This document shows, in pieces, positions 47,741-61,510 of a stretch of 64,000 nucleotides of DNA (positions within the stretch are counted from its first letter, which is position 1; each line of letters begins with the position of its first letter). The stretch spans positions 32,063,552 to 32,127,551 of the forward strand of contig NC_034412.1 in assembly GCF_002078875.1 (NCBI RefSeq), written 5' to 3'. Made by a program: the position numbers and the translations under genes. A model generated the notes under the pieces. The model was not told the origin of the DNA and did no database searches. It saw nothing but the letters and a program-made list of their open reading frames with translations. This DNA is from Numida meleagris (taxonomy: Eukaryota > Chordata > Aves > Galliformes > Numididae).

Positions 47741-49124
47741 TAAACCTGAGCCAAAGTCGGGATGCTTTCTCCTTGTGTTTCTTGGTTGAATTCTACAGCT
47801 GAACAAAAGGTGCAGAAATCATGTTGAAAATGTTTTTCCACTCAAAAAAAAGTTTTGACTATAGTGTCTCCGATGAGCAAAGCTGACAGTGCTCCTGGGC
47901 ATCACTTCAATAGCGTTTTGTTTTTCTCCATTCCTTCAATGTGAGTGAGAACATGAGACACTTGCCCAAATCACGGAATTATTGTCCAGCAAAAACAATA
48001 AGTGACTGTCAAAGTTATGGAGTGCAAATACCTGTTTTCCATCCAGCATAGAAATTACCAGTATGGCATGATTTTGTATGTGTTTGTGTGCATTATCGGA
48101 GCCTAACTTTCTGGTAGCTTTACTGATAGCCAGATACCAGCAGCAATGTTGTAGTCATAAGAAAAAATGAACTTTTTATTTTACCTTTACCTGCTGACTG
48201 AAAATGGGCTAAAATAAATTGTGCTATAGGTATTTTCTGCTACTAGTTTCTCTGTGTGCCTGATCCTGTGTACTTATAGTGTGTGATTTGCAAGTATTCA
48301 TCTTTAAAATCAAGAATTGCAGTATCTGTATATCTGTAAATTACATAGGACATTTATTTCAGTTTACTGAAAATGTACATGCAGGTAGCTAATTTGGTTC
48401 TGTGCATGTGCACATACTTAGCATTAAAGTCTCACTAAGTTTACCAGGCCATTTATTTAGCTCTAGCAGATGCTGTTTTTTAGGATAGCACTCATCTAAA
48501 CTTTAGTGACATTTTTTCCTGCAGTAATTCTTTGAAGTTTTGTGGGGTCCTGAATAGTTTCTTAGAAACATCTCTCATTGTCAGCTTCTGAAACCTATTT
48601 TCATGAAGGTCTTATACGTCCAAGAACTTTGGAACCAAGACAAAACGTTTTATTGATATCTAACTATTCACAGGTATGAGAAACTATAGAACATAACAAA
48701 TCATTAAATGGAAATCTATGTGTGTCATCTGGATTTGATACTGTTTGCTGTGTGTTTATGGGGATAAATTCTGACACGTTACTTAAAATTCACTTCATCT
48801 ACCTTCTTAAGTCAGTCTGGAGCATGGTGTTCAGAAGCTATTCTGTTCAGGGGCAAGACATTTGGAGAAAACCTTGCTTGCTTTTTCTGGAGAGCCCTCC
48901 CCAGTCAGCATTGTGGAACAGAAGCTGCTGCGCTGAACAGCACAGCAATTGGTTTCAGCTAACTCACGATCATGCATGAAGCAATTCCCTATACATGAAA
49001 TTTATAATCTGTTTAATCCTTTCTTCTTAATGCCCCTGTTCTTCAATTACTGCCTTTTCACACGCATTTCTCTAATCTTATTTCATCTCCGTTTAGCCTG
49101 TGCATTGTAGGCTCTATTCAATTT

Positions 49125-49171
49125 GCATTGAAGCTGATGGAAGCACTTCTACTGATTCCACTGTAGAGTAA
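49125..49171. repeat. Possible old amniote repeat fragment
   Basis: GCATTGAAGCTGATGGAAGC and TTCTACTGATTCCACTG resemble the CATTGAAGTCAATGGAA... TTGACTTCAGTGG core of an old repeat of reptiles and birds. Similarity is judged from memory. Confidence 0.35.
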
Positions 49172-52100
49172 GTAGGTAAGCCCTGGTTTGTTTTTTGGAG
49201 GAAAAGAAACCTAGCATGTGCTCAGTGCACCAACCATTTTTCAGAATGTTCCAGTACTTGCTTGTTTCCTGAAAAATGAGGTGTTCTTAACTACTGTCAA
49301 GGGTGTACAATAGCATGATTAAGGAAGTGCGAAGTTGATTGTCTTCTGTTTTATACATCGGATTGCGCCACACTTCTCAGCAACGGATTTCTATTATCAT
49401 TGCTAATGGTAATTAAAGAAAAAAAGACCACACTTTTCTTTAATACTCCCCTTTTTCCTTTTTTCAAATAGAAAAAAAGTCCGCTTGAAATGTGAATACA
49501 TGTAACAGAGAGAGGGAAACAATAAATTCTGCAGTATTATTTTACAAAACACTTTTATCGTCCTACTGCACAGTTAAAACTATCAAAAGAGAAGAAGTAG
49601 GATGCTCCTTACAGGTAAAATCCTATCTGCACAAGGCTATGCATCGCTGAAGTGCTACTTAAACCCGGAAATAAGTGGGCCTCAAGTAGTTTGTAGACCA
49701 TCATGCAAGGATGGATTTTACCCTAAGAAATATCAATTCAATCTAAATCAATGGTCTTGAGAAGCACAGTAACATTTGAGTACTGTTGATTTGTAAATTA
49801 TGTGTACACAGGGAGTGTATAAATATAAATGAATACATGTGTATATATACAAACGTGAAATATCAACAGTAAGACGTACTTGCATTTAATTAAGTTTTAC
49901 TAAAAGAAAATCCTCATGTCAAAAGGGATGTTTATAGTTGCTTTTTCCTCTTTTTTTATGCACAGTTTTGCAAATCACACACTGAAGAGAAGTTAGTATT
50001 TTGGAAATACGGACAGCATTTTGTTTTACCAACCATAAAGGAGGACTAATGTTGCTTTTACCTAAAGAATACAATCCTGAATGCCGTGCAGCTATTCTGA
50101 AAGGACAAAGTGATTTGGGCATGAAAAGACTAAAACTACAGGAAAATGAAGGTCAGGCTTGCATGTCCTTTGAAAATTAAGTCCTTGGTGTACAAAAAGC
50201 CAGAATATCAGATATAATCCTGTTATACTTGTTACCTGCCTTTCAGTTGGAAATTGCTGCAAGCCATAGAAATAGTGTTGTTCACACTTCTCAAATTTAT
50301 TTCAATCAGATCTGTTGAAGCTTGGGTGTCTAAGTAAAGGACATTTTTTTTTTTCAAGAAAGCAAATTTCTCTCTTTTCAGGGTTCTCTTCCTCTTATCC
50401 TTTCTTTTCCAATAAAGGGAAAAAAAAAAAACCACCACGACAACTGTATGCTATCATATTGTAGTTAAAATTTCCAGTGTGACATTGTTTTTCAGAGATA
50501 TTAAACAGGATGCCACCTTTGAAGGATACTCAGAAAGATATGATAGAGGCTCTCTAACACTGTCTAAATTAACACATTAACACTTTTATCTTACCATCCA
50601 TAACTTTAAAGTACAATACAAAAAATCAATAAGCCAGTAAAAAATATCAAGATCAATAAATCAGAATTTCTAGTTCACTAGATCTGGTAGAAAATTACCA
50701 CGTCTATTCAGGCTGAGAGATGTCATTCCATGTACTTTGTACTGTACATTACATTTCTTCATCTTTTGACTGTAATTTCTACATAAATTGCCACGGACAC
50801 AAAGAGTGGATATGTAAATCTTTATTTCTAAAGTTTGAGAAAGAAAAATAATTTTCCAGGTATGCTGTAGATTATTGAAGTTGGCAGCTATTAAAACATG
50901 CAAAGATACTTGAGACTATAAAAATCTGGCCATTGATTTAACACCTACACACCAACTTTGTTCTCAGGTCCATTGTTGAGACTTCTCTGTTAAGAATATG
51001 TGTACGTGGATTTATACCCCTTTCCTCATGTGCACAAGAGACATCAGCAAATTGCTTCCTATTTCCAAGTAAATTAGTGTGAACACACAGACTCCTGCCA
51101 TACTCAACATTCTCTACATTTAGGTTACTGTTCTGTCCAGGTAAGAAACTTGTTGGCACTCTTAGCAACTTTCCCAGATTGTATCAGTCTTCCCCTACAG
51201 AGTGTATTTTTCTCTGTTTCTTGTTTAATTTTTTTTATTATTTTTTTTAAAGCTGATGAAAAACTCCTTGACATCTCTACAGTTTGGGTTCTCTCTCTGC
51301 TTCAGGAACTTTACCTTGATTACCAAAAGATACTTCTTCCACATTGTCTTCTGCTCTGACTACTTGCAAACAAATAGACTGTGCAGCTCAGAAAAAAATA
51401 CTACCTTCTGTATGCACTGGTTAAATATTATAGGAAGATGCCAGATGCAATTGGTTCTTCCACTTGAACTGAAGGATCACCAGATCCAAAGGAATAGGAT
51501 GCATTCAGTGTACCAGTTCCTTTGAAATCATCCTTAGAACAAGGCTAAATAAAAGTAATAATAAAATAAAAAATAATGGAAAATGCCTATTTGGATGCAG
51601 AAACTGTTTCTCTAGATAAAGGACCAGTACTGCAAATTTTCTAGAAAAAAAGCAGGCGAAATGGAAAGGAAGGTGAGGATTATATCGTCCTATTACTTAA
51701 ATTAACACATATTTCCAATTTCTTAAATTAACAGGTTATTTTCATTGTGATGCGGGTATCAGGGATCATTGATTGCAGTAATGGAAAAGATCTGGATTTA
51801 GGCTGTATGTTTCTTCTTAGAGACTAGACTTAGCATTTAGGATTTATTCAGGTTTGTTTATTTCCTCAAAACGTTCCTTTTCTTTAAATTGATGAGAAAA
51901 GGACCCTGCTCTTATTGCTACCAGACCACTGTTCCCTCCAGCCAGAATCCCTTGGGCATGACAGCAGTGAACCAAACTAGCTACTTCTTCATCACTTGGC
52001 TAACCTCTGCGTTGTTAAGCAGGATAACATGTAAATCCCAGTGAAATTTTCACAACAACATAAATCTTAATTCTATTTGAGTATGTTACTTTCTAATCCT

Positions 52101-52639
52101 ACTTTATACAATCCCATCACCAGGACTAATGAATCTGGAGGGAATTGACCTGAATCCTGCCTTTCAGAGATGTTGTGACAGAATTGCTGATCTGTATCTT
52201 TGCTTCTTCCACTGAACAAGTTTAAGACTAACAGCAGTTGTAAAGTTCCTTCAGTTTTTTCTCATTCTTGCACTGGAATTAATACTTCAAAGAGTTCAAG
52301 TTCTTTGTTCTGTTTTTGATTATTTGTTTGCTTGTTTTCTTGTTCTCATTTTAACTTGCATTAAACATTTCACTTGGAAGTTCTCTGGTGGGGGAAAGGT
52401 GCACTGTTAGGTGCTTAAAGGAGTTAGGGAATTAGATATATATATTTTTTGTTTGCTTATGGAAAATGAATCTGATAGTTGAAATTCCAATCATTATACA
52501 TTTGGGTAAAAATAAGTGAACAAAAAAAATCTCATCCTATTATTGCCAGTTTAAAGTTTTAGACTAGTCCTTTGTACCATAAGCTTGACATAAGAGAATT
52601 ATTTTTTAGAGCCAGAATATATGACTTGCAGTGAAGCCA

Positions 52640-53010
52640 AAATTTATTTTTAGATGAGCACACTGCTGAGATGGCACTAAGAAAAAGTTTATCAGTGCCG
52701 AGTCAAAGCTAAACAGGAAGTTGAGATGTCTCATATTCATCTTTGGTCAGGGTTGTTAACTCATAAATATTTCTTCGTTGGCACTCTTGGCATCGATTTT
52801 CCTTCTTAATTTGAAGAGTTCTACAGCGCACTTTATAAAATTAATGCTAAGGAATAATCTTTAATTAATGGCACATTTTTTCTTTAAAATTAGAAACACT
52901 TTTCAAACAATAACTCAGTGTCATAATTGTAAAAACGAATGCTATATAGATATTGTCATTTCAACAGAAATAATGGCCTGATCCAAAGCCATTAAAATCA
53001 ATGAGCCCGG
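52640..53010. promoter_or_regulatory. Possible conserved regulatory block
   Basis: The block contains TTGGCACTCTTGGCA (two NFI-like half sites), CTTTAATTAATGGCAC and AAAATTAATGCTAAGG. It ends in an old-repeat fragment at 52974-53010. Conservation is not tested. Confidence 0.22.
52974..53010. repeat. Fragment resembling an old amniote palindromic repeat
   Basis: GGCCTGATCCAAAGCCATTA and AAATCAATGAGC match well the end of a repeat I recall from turtles, crocodilians and birds (GGCCTGATCCAAAGCCCATT...). Only one arm is preserved. Confidence 0.5.
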
Positions 53011-54419
53011 ATTGTATTATTCAGCTTTTAGACTAAAGATTTTCTTCATAACTTTTCTGAATATATGACCTTCTTATTCCTTTATGTGATCCTGTGTACA
53101 TGTAACTCGGCATTTTGTTTTCTGTTTGCAATGGTTGAAGTATTAGTCTCCATCAAAGTGTAGCAGGACACGAAAAAGCTTACTGGAAAATTGCCAACAT
53201 CTGTTGTAATCTACGTAATGTATTTTTGAGTGTCAACAAAAGGCACAATCTATTTCCACCTCCAACCTTTTGAAATCCATATTTAGTTCACTGATCAATC
53301 ACTGAGAAAATTTGTTTTTTGCAACAGTGATTACCTTTATCACAGAACATCACTAGTCAGAGCCAAACCTTTCTTTTGAATATGATGGATAGTTTGTTAC
53401 TTAATTTGAGGGAATATTGAAAATCACTTGTGGTAGATATTTCTTCCAAAACTTGTGCATTTCGGTTCCCATTTTTAGTCTCTTTTTTCCTTTTGTCAAC
53501 TATCATTGCAATAGAAACATTATTTTCATAAGAATCTGTACAAATAACTTCTACGTTGACATGACCAGAAACATTTTTGGCATTTCCACATACTTTTTGC
53601 TTTGCTTGTTCATCTACCGGTCAGAGAATAGATGCCATGTGATATGAATGACCAGTTGCTACCAAGCTGTACAGCTTGAAGAGTGAATTTTAAATACTCT
53701 AAGAAATGATTGAGAGAGATGATAATGAATATACTCAGGAAATCATTATCTTCTTGCCAGGATTCTAAAAGCTTAAAATTAGGATCGAGTAAATTAGGGT
53801 AAAATTTGTAGGCTGAATTATCCATTTTGTATTCTTTGTTCAGCTGCATTATTTTCCTTTTTCTAATCATGAAAATAGAGCAGAAAAAGCTCTCTCATTG
53901 AGATCATGCAAGCTAAGACGTTACTGATTATGTTATTTGCAGTGGAATCAATTTTAATGGACACAACATGAGCACAGTATACACTGGTAGTATTAACTAA
54001 GACTTTCATAGGTTTGAAGGCAGAAGAAGTACTCTTTGTTGCTGCATGCACTCAGAAGTGCTGATGTCTTTCAGTCGTGATTGGGAAGGATGGATGTTGC
54101 TCTTTACTGCATAACACAAAGAAGGAGTTTAAGCTCAGAGGCTGTTAACATGACAAAATGTGAAACTTTGCATTTAGTATTAGAGGGAGAAGTATCTGCA
54201 TGTGAATTGTATAATTATATAAAATGGTGTATTTTAAAAATCCTTGCAAAAAAAGGGCTAGGAATCTGAACCTGCAGTTATCCCAGAGCGCCTCATGCAG
54301 GCTGCAGGATGGGTGCAGTGCCTCTGGTACCTTGCCACCCACCCAGTCTCCATGCTCACCACCATGCACCTGCAGCACATCTTGGGGCACAGCTGGAAAT
54401 CTTTGTCATGTTAAAATGC

Positions 54420-54438
54420 AAAAAAAAAAAAAAAAAAA
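54420..54438 (+). repeat. A19 homopolymer
   Basis: Nineteen consecutive A follow GTTAAAATGC and a GC-richer stretch (54270-54400). No duplicated flank could be found that would mark it as a retrocopy tail. Confidence 0.9.
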
Positions 54439-56894
54439 GAAAAGCTTAAGATTTCTCCAGCACTGCACTCTGTGTACATGTGAGTGTCCAGGTGGCTTGG
54501 AGGTGCAAAGCATGTGGGCTCACCTCAAGTACAGCACAGGTGCATTCTCACAGATTCTCTCTGGAATGGGTGATCTCATCTGAGAAGCAAAGTGAAAACT
54601 CTCAAATGACATTAGACCCAGGAACATGATAAAGTCAGGGCAGGCTAATTAAATGAGCAAAGGACCACAGTGTCTCAGCTCATTTGGGATTTTGCACTCA
54701 CTGTGACAGACATCAAGAAGAATCTCTTCGTTTATATTGCAGCTGCATCTTAGGATCACACGAAATCCCTTCTGCCTAAACTGATCAGGTTCATAGTCAG
54801 TCTCCTGCCACTGATGCTCAAATCTCCTCTCCTATTGCACTATCTATCACAAGGTACCAATGAACCACACTGACCTGCGAAGATAATGGAGCAAGAGGGG
54901 GGCATCTATAGGTTAACATGTCAACTGTGCTGGGTAACAGATGGTTGTAATGATCTGCTCCCTGATGTGATGGTACAGGCAGTAAGGTAACAACTCTGTG
55001 GAGGTGAGTCACAGAGAAGAATCATAGTTAAGCCTTGGGGTAGGAAGGAGAGAAGAAACTAAAAATAAATACTCATTACATGTACAGGAAAAAAAAACAG
55101 ATCAAGAGAAAGACAAGAAAAAGAAAGAATTTAGAATTCTAAAGACGAAGAGCTACATAAAAACAATTGTTAAATTTTGCAGCTTCGGGCAGTGCTATAG
55201 CTCTTTATTAGGCAATTATTTTCTGTCATTTTGGAGACTTCACCTCTTCTGACAACATAAAACTTCTGCCTCAATTCTTTACAACCATGTTCCTTCCACC
55301 CCTATAATAGCAGTACTCACCTGCTCTGTAATTCTTCTTTTCTCATGTCAAGTGCTAGGCTTTTTATATTATCACAGCTACCTGTCAATACCTGCACAGC
55401 AAAACTGATAATAAAACTAGCATTTTTATATAGTGACATGTTTTACCTCAATGCTATGTGGGCTAGATTCTGATAACTTTATTTATAATGAACAGTATCT
55501 TCCTCTGAGTGGTTTCCCTTATGGGATAAAGTGCTATCAATATCTGTCCCTTAAGTTTTAAATTAGAGGATCACACTTTATCAGTCAGTGAAATACCACA
55601 ACCTTCGGGATGAGATGTGACAACAGTTTAACAGTACATAACACTGCTACTGCTATTTAAGACAGAAAATGAGAAACACCACAGCCAGTAGAAGAGCAGG
55701 GGAAATTGAACCAGATAGTCTGTATTAACAGTCTTGTGCATTGCCAGGACAACAAAGTTAGAACTTGCATCCTTACAAAAAGTGGCTTGTAAGAATGAAT
55801 AATGAAATGTTGCCAGAAACATAACGTTTTTGTATTTTGCTGGAAAGAACAGTACTTCCACAAGTACTGTACCACCTAGTACGGTATATAGGATGGCTGT
55901 ATAGGATAGATTAATAGGACTGAGTATGCCTCTCTAGTGCTTTTCCCTGCAGTACTACCTACAACTTGTCCAACTGCAAGCTGGGTTTTGGCAGCTGGTC
56001 AGTACTGGAGCCGGGATATTAGTTTCTGTAGCCAAGAGCAACAGTATTTTCTGTACACCCGCATCAGGATTTTTGCTTTGGTGCCTTCCTGCTCTTTATA
56101 TACTGCTTTCCTTACTGCTTGTACTCAGGTGGCTGTGCAAGATTGTCATCCTGCCCTTGGTAAGGAGGTGAACATGTGACCATCAGTATGCAAGTTCCCA
56201 CTGCTGTCTGGGTCACAATACTCTGCTGTCTCCAGATACATCAGCAGCTACAGTTGATGTTACAGCCCTGTCTGTAGCCAGATGTGCCAATTTAGCTGTG
56301 AGACTCTGCATCTTTCGGCTAGGGACAATTGATTAGATGAACCTTCAGGTACTGGCAAGCTGCTGTTCCCCTTTCCTTTCTTTAGGAACATCACCTTTCT
56401 TTTGTCCTTCCTCAGGTTTTTCCTTTTGCTTGCCTTTGAAATTCCACAGTAATTCAGTTTTCCTTTCCTTCTGTTCCTGTGTAGAGAGTCCTTCTGCAAA
56501 CAAGTGACAGGTAAATTATTATTTTTATGTTAATATATTTTTCTTCTCCTTGATTTTTTTTCTCTCTTCTTTATTCTCAAGATTTCTAGCAGAATATGGT
56601 TTCATTTGATTAGTTGTTAGACTAAAAAAAGGCTTTCAAATAAGTAAAGTGGGGTCACAACTGTACACCTTTCTTTTTTTACTTGAAAGTCTTTGATTGC
56701 CATAAATGACTTGCAAGTTTTATCTTTCTGTGATTTATCAGAACTATTAAATGAGATTGCTAAGGAAAACCAAACAGACCAATTCTTCCACTGTTTCAAA
56801 TAGATTCCCTATTGTGAACTTTGCATTGGAAAACTGGGGTTTCGGTAGTGACTGGGAAATATATTCTCTGGCATAATTAGCCACTGATAATTAG

Positions 56895-57492
56895 CCTGGG
56901 CTGCATCAAAAGGTGTGGCCATCAGGTCGAGGTGACCAGGGAGGTGATCCTGACCCCTACTCTGCACTGGTGAGAACTCACCTGAGTACTGCATCCAGAT
57001 GTGGAGTCTTCAGTACAGGAGAGACATGGACCTGTTGGAGTGTGTCCAGAGGGCTACAAAAGTGATACAAAGGATGGAACACCTTCCCTACGAGGCCAGG
57101 CTGAGAGAGTGGGGCTGTTCAGCCTGGAGAAGAGAGGACTCTGAGGAGACCTGGTAGCGGCCTTTCAGTATCTAAAAGGGGCCTATAAGAAAGGATAGTC
57201 TCTTTAGCAGGGTCTGTGGTGATAGAACAAGGGAAAATAGTTTCAGAATAAAAGGGGAGATTTAGATTGTACATAAGAAAAGGTTTTTTATGATAAGGGT
57301 TATGAAGCACTGGAACAGATTGCCCAACAAGGTGATGAATGCCCTGACCCTGGAGGCATTCAAGGTCAGGCTGGACCAGGCTCTGAGCACTGAGCAATGT
57401 GATCTGGTTGTAGACATCCATGTTCATTGCAGATGACCTTTAAAGATTCCTTCAAACTCGAGTATATGATTCTATTATTCTATGATTCTGTG
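56895..57492 (+). mobile_element. CR1 LINE, ORF2 end plus 3' UTR
   Basis: The copy begins at GCCTGGGCTGCATCAAAAGG and continues through GGAGGTGATCCTGACCCCTA, TACTGCATCCAGATGTGGAG and GAGAGACATGGACCTGTTGG. It then passes a CACTGGAACAGATTGCCCAA block to a tail of ATTCTATGATTCTGTG ending near 57492. Numerous changes break the reading frame (for example GATGACCTTTAAAGATTCC in the tail), so it is an old inactive copy. Minus-strand open frames in it are antisense artefacts. Confidence 0.95.
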
Positions 57493-58031
57493 CTGTCTGC
57501 TAAGCCATATACCAAGTGATGTGCGCTGGCTGAAGGATGACAGTAGACAGAGTGAGGACAAGGAAATACTGAAAGTCAGGTGTGTAGATAGAGTCAAAAA
57601 GACTGTGAAAGCAAGATGAGAAAAAGGTTAGTAGTGGAGTAAGGTTTGAACAGTGAAGGGTAAGACTGGAATGCAGAGCTGCAGGATGGATTAGGAGAGA
57701 TCAAATGCATCAGAGCCAAGAGAGGGAAGAAAAAGGAAGGAGAAAATAGTAAAGAAGCTGAGACAGAATAAGACTGAAGAAGAACAGAAAAAGTGGGGGA
57801 GAAAAAAACAACAGAGAAGGAAGTGAGAGATTAAGGCAAAGCTGAAAAAGAAAATCCTGAAATACTCCCAGACTGGATCCATAAAGGTTTGTCTGCTGGT
57901 TGTTACAAAGGTGTTTTGGCTTACATCTGGTTTCAGCCTGTTCGGGATACTGACCTAGGAAGGAAATACATAGAGCAAAAAATTGTATGGAATGCAAATA
58001 AGTGCAGCAAAAGGAAAGGCAACACAAAGTT

Positions 58032-58047
58032 AAACAAACAAACAAAC
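58032..58047 (+). repeat. (AAAC)4 microsatellite
   Basis: Four AAAC units in a row. Confidence 0.8.
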
Positions 58048-60279
58048 CAGCATAAAATGAAGACAAACATCCTGAAGACTACTTTGTCCAACAGGACAGT
58101 GGAAATCCAGATTTCTACTAGGCTGGCAGTTTACCGATCCATTTTAGAATGCTTGTCTGGCTAGGCTCCTTGCGGTAATTAATTCCTTCATACTCCCCTG
58201 ATTGTAGTAAACCATCTTAAATTGGAGTTCTGTTAACTTTAGTTGGCAGATCTTGGCTGGTAGGAATAAAGTATGTTTAGAAGTCCTTAATTAGACTCCC
58301 TAAAATATTTTGCCTGGATATTCATTGATTATACTATAGTTTGAAGTATCCAGTTTTAGAGTTTCCTCATACGGGAGGAAAAATGTAATGACTACTGCAG
58401 AAATGATTCTTGCAGAAATTGATCAAATATTTAAATCCAGTGAAACTTTCAGATGGAGAAAAACACCACTGTCTATTTTTGTTCTCTGGGAGATGGTATG
58501 TTAATGTCAATATGAAAAAGGTTTAGAGAGAGATAAAGGCATTGCTCTTTGTTGCATAAGTGTTTTGTTTGCAATTCATTTTCTCCATTGTCTTTTGTTA
58601 TACCTTATCTGTAATTTAGATTTTTTGTCAGTTTCCTTATAGGGAATATTATATTGGCAATGGAATTATTTTTTTTCCCCCTCTCCTTTTCTCTTATTCA
58701 CGTTTCTTGCTTGATGAATGCCATTTCCAGATGTACATTTAACCTTATCTAATATTCAGAGCTTACTTTTCAAGACCATAAATAAAAAACAAAGGCAACA
58801 GCATGAATTTGAATTAATAGTTAGATAGACGTGAGACTTCATTCAAAAGTTTTCTCATAGATTGTGTTTTCTAGCAAGTTACTATCTCATACATGTTTTT
58901 CTTAGTACCTAAAAGGAAGTGCCATTTACTGAGTGCATTAATTTAATAACAATGATTAGTTCAAATACCTGACGTAGTGTAAGACTGTGCTGATCAAGGC
59001 ATATGCTTAATTTAAATACGTGCCTCAAGGCTCTTGAAGATAGTTGGGCTAAACACTAAAATCTTTTTAAGGTTAAAAATGGAAGTATATTTTAGTGCTG
59101 AACACATTGTTTAGTAAATGTACTAAGACCTCAGTGTTATTGGCTATATCCTTCTACTTCTTCACGCTTGTAATACATTTTTTTGCCAATGCAAATCTGA
59201 CAAGCTCTTGGTCAGGAACTTTTTTCTGATTCCCTACCAATGAAATCCATTAAATTCCACTGATTACGTTCAGAGTTGTGGTTGTATATTGATGCAGTCA
59301 TATGCTACAGTGGATGGATGAGTGGGTAATATGTATAATGGAAGGCTGCAGGATAGAGAATAACTGGTAAGTAACAGAGATGATGTCCATTTTGTTTGCA
59401 GGATTGTTTCCTTTTGCTTTGGTGTTTGGCATTCTTTGCACCATGTGCAGAGTAAAATGACAGCACTACCATGTACTATCCACCATACCATTACCAGCTT
59501 CACCAGATTAATTAATTCATTTATTTTTCATCTGCACCATGATTATTATGCTAGAAATCTAAATCTTCAGTGGTGAGTGTAGATAGCCACTTCAAGCACC
59601 TTGCATTTGCAGAATCACACTTGGCTGAGGGGGATGCATGCTTCTGGTGTCACTGAGAATCTCTCTGTACCCGTGCCTCTAAGTAGCCCATGTGCAGGCT
59701 GTGAGCCCTACTGAGGACTTCGAAGAAACACTGTGTCGCTTCAGTCACTGCTGATGCTCAGTGTCAAATTCTGCCTATCCAAGCTACCCAGAACATCAAC
59801 CTGAGTAACTAAAATAACCTATCAATGTGGGAAGCACAGTTTTGTATTACAACAATTTGTTTTCTAGAGGAACTAGAACTGAAGCAAGCCAACTTGATAT
59901 ATGCATCGGTTATTAAGTTCAGTGCACATCAAACACTTAGTCCTGAAAAGTGCTGAGAAGCTACAACTCACATTGAACATACATTTGCTTCCAGCCTACA
60001 GAAAATGAGAGGAGGCTAATTCTGAGAGCTGAGGAAGCTGGCACTCAGCTTAAGTGGGTAGGGATTGGCTTGGCAACTAAATATCATCATCTTCCCAAAT
60101 TGCTTCTGATCCAGTTCTCGTAATGACAGCTAAGCTTCCAAATCAAGTCAGAGTCAGCAATGCAAACAAGTTGGAGCTCTTCCTCTTCACAGTGCTTTTC
60201 TGCCCTTCTCTGCCATCCTCCAATACCCTTGTTTCTGTTCCCCGTTCCTCATGCTGCCTCCCTCACCCCAATTGCCTCC

Positions 60280-60430
60280 CAGCTCAGAGGCTGCTAGGCC
60301 CCAGGCAGGCCGCAAGGCCACTGCTCTGAAGCCCCAGGCACAGGAGAAGGAGGGAGGGAGTGCAGCTTCACAGCCTCCCGGCAGACCGGCCGAGCCCTGC
60401 TGCTCTCTGCAGATGTGTCATTGGGCACTT
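60280..60430. other. Local GC-rich island
   Basis: The segment contains several CpG dinucleotides (GGCCGC, CCCGGC, ACCGGCCGAG) in otherwise AT-rich, CpG-poor DNA. It is too short for a typical CpG island. A 154-codon frame at 60360-60824 runs through it but shows no domain; a splice-donor-like ATG|GTAAGA is present at 60699. Confidence 0.4.
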
Positions 60431-61475
60431 AAGCACCTCCTGTGTTTCAGAGCTCAATTTTAATCTCAGAACAGCTGGGGAAGCAGCCTTTGGACATGTG
60501 CAGCCCTTAGCACTGTTATGTACTTCCAGTGGCAGCAGGAGGTGCTTGGGGATTAATTCTGTACCCAACCTGCTGCTCCTGGCTTCAGCCAGAGGAACAG
60601 TGCTCTCCTGGCCTGTGCTGTGGGGTCTTCCCTGCCAGGCCTTCCTCCCCAGCTGGTTTTTCTCTTCTTGCCTCTCTCTCCCTTTTTCAAACCTGAACAT
60701 GGTAAGAAGGGCAAAGAGCAATTCCCATCACACAAATAGCAAAGAGAAAACAAAAAATCTAACGCTCAAAATGGAATGTTTCTCTCTTTTAAGTACTTTA
60801 ATGTTTTTGGAGGTCTGGTTTTGAATTCTTGAAATTGTCAGTTGGTAAAGTGAAGCACTGAGCAGTTCTATCAAATCTTAGGAAATTCATGCAGTGTTTT
60901 AGTAAGCATTTAGTATCCTAGTTTGACTGCTTTGTACCAATCAAATATTGTTTCTTGGAAAGCCCACAATAATTATTTTGGGGAAAACCTCTGTCCGTGA
61001 TGCAGCCATATTTAGTGATCATGATAGCTGTGGCAGTGATGAACCTGAAGTATTCACTAGGTGGTCAACCCTCTAATGGGGCTAAATAGGGACTGAGACC
61101 TTTTAAATCCTCTCCTACCAATTATGTCCTTTTTAGAAGTGAAATTTCTTCCATTTTTGTGGAAATTGTTATTGGAAACTCATACTCATTTAAAAATATA
61201 GCCAATCATAATAAAACACTGCTTAACTCATGTTTTCTGTATGGATTGCTCGCCTTATTTCTCCTATGACAACCAGAATATCACGTATCATTGTATATAT
61301 GGACTTTTTTCTGACCCATCTAGCAGAACTTTAACTCGCGTGTTCAGTTGCATGGTTTTGTATTTCTACCTAAAGCAGCCTGCTTGAAAGTTGTATTTCC
61401 TAACTGGGAAAAAAAATCCTTTCCTTGAATGTCTTCCTAAGTAACTCCTATTAGGATATGGTCTAATCTCTTGCT

Positions 61476-61510
61476 AAAAAAACAAACAAACGAAAGAAAA
61501 CAAAACAAAA
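61476..61510 (+). repeat. A-rich (AAAC)n tract
   Basis: Runs of A are broken by single C or G, including three AAAC units. Confidence 0.8.

Larger units (their letters stand above)
46491..56894. other. Unique AT-rich non-coding interval
   Basis: No recognisable gene is seen. It contains possible regulatory blocks at 47240-47740 and 52640-53010, old-repeat-like fragments at 49125-49171 and 52974-53010, and an A19 tract at 54420-54438. Confidence 0.55.

Noticed and set aside
57119..57427. Minus-strand frame of 102 codons
   Set aside because: It is antisense to the CR1 copy at 56895-57492.
57691..58066. Phe/Leu/Ser-rich minus-strand frames resembling membrane proteins
   Set aside because: They arise from the purine-rich plus strand; the composition, not selection, gives the hydrophobicity.
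60360..60824. 154-codon plus-strand frame
   Set aside because: It has no domain, is GC-rich at its start, and lacks codon periodicity that I can see; a competing minus-strand frame of similar length overlaps it.
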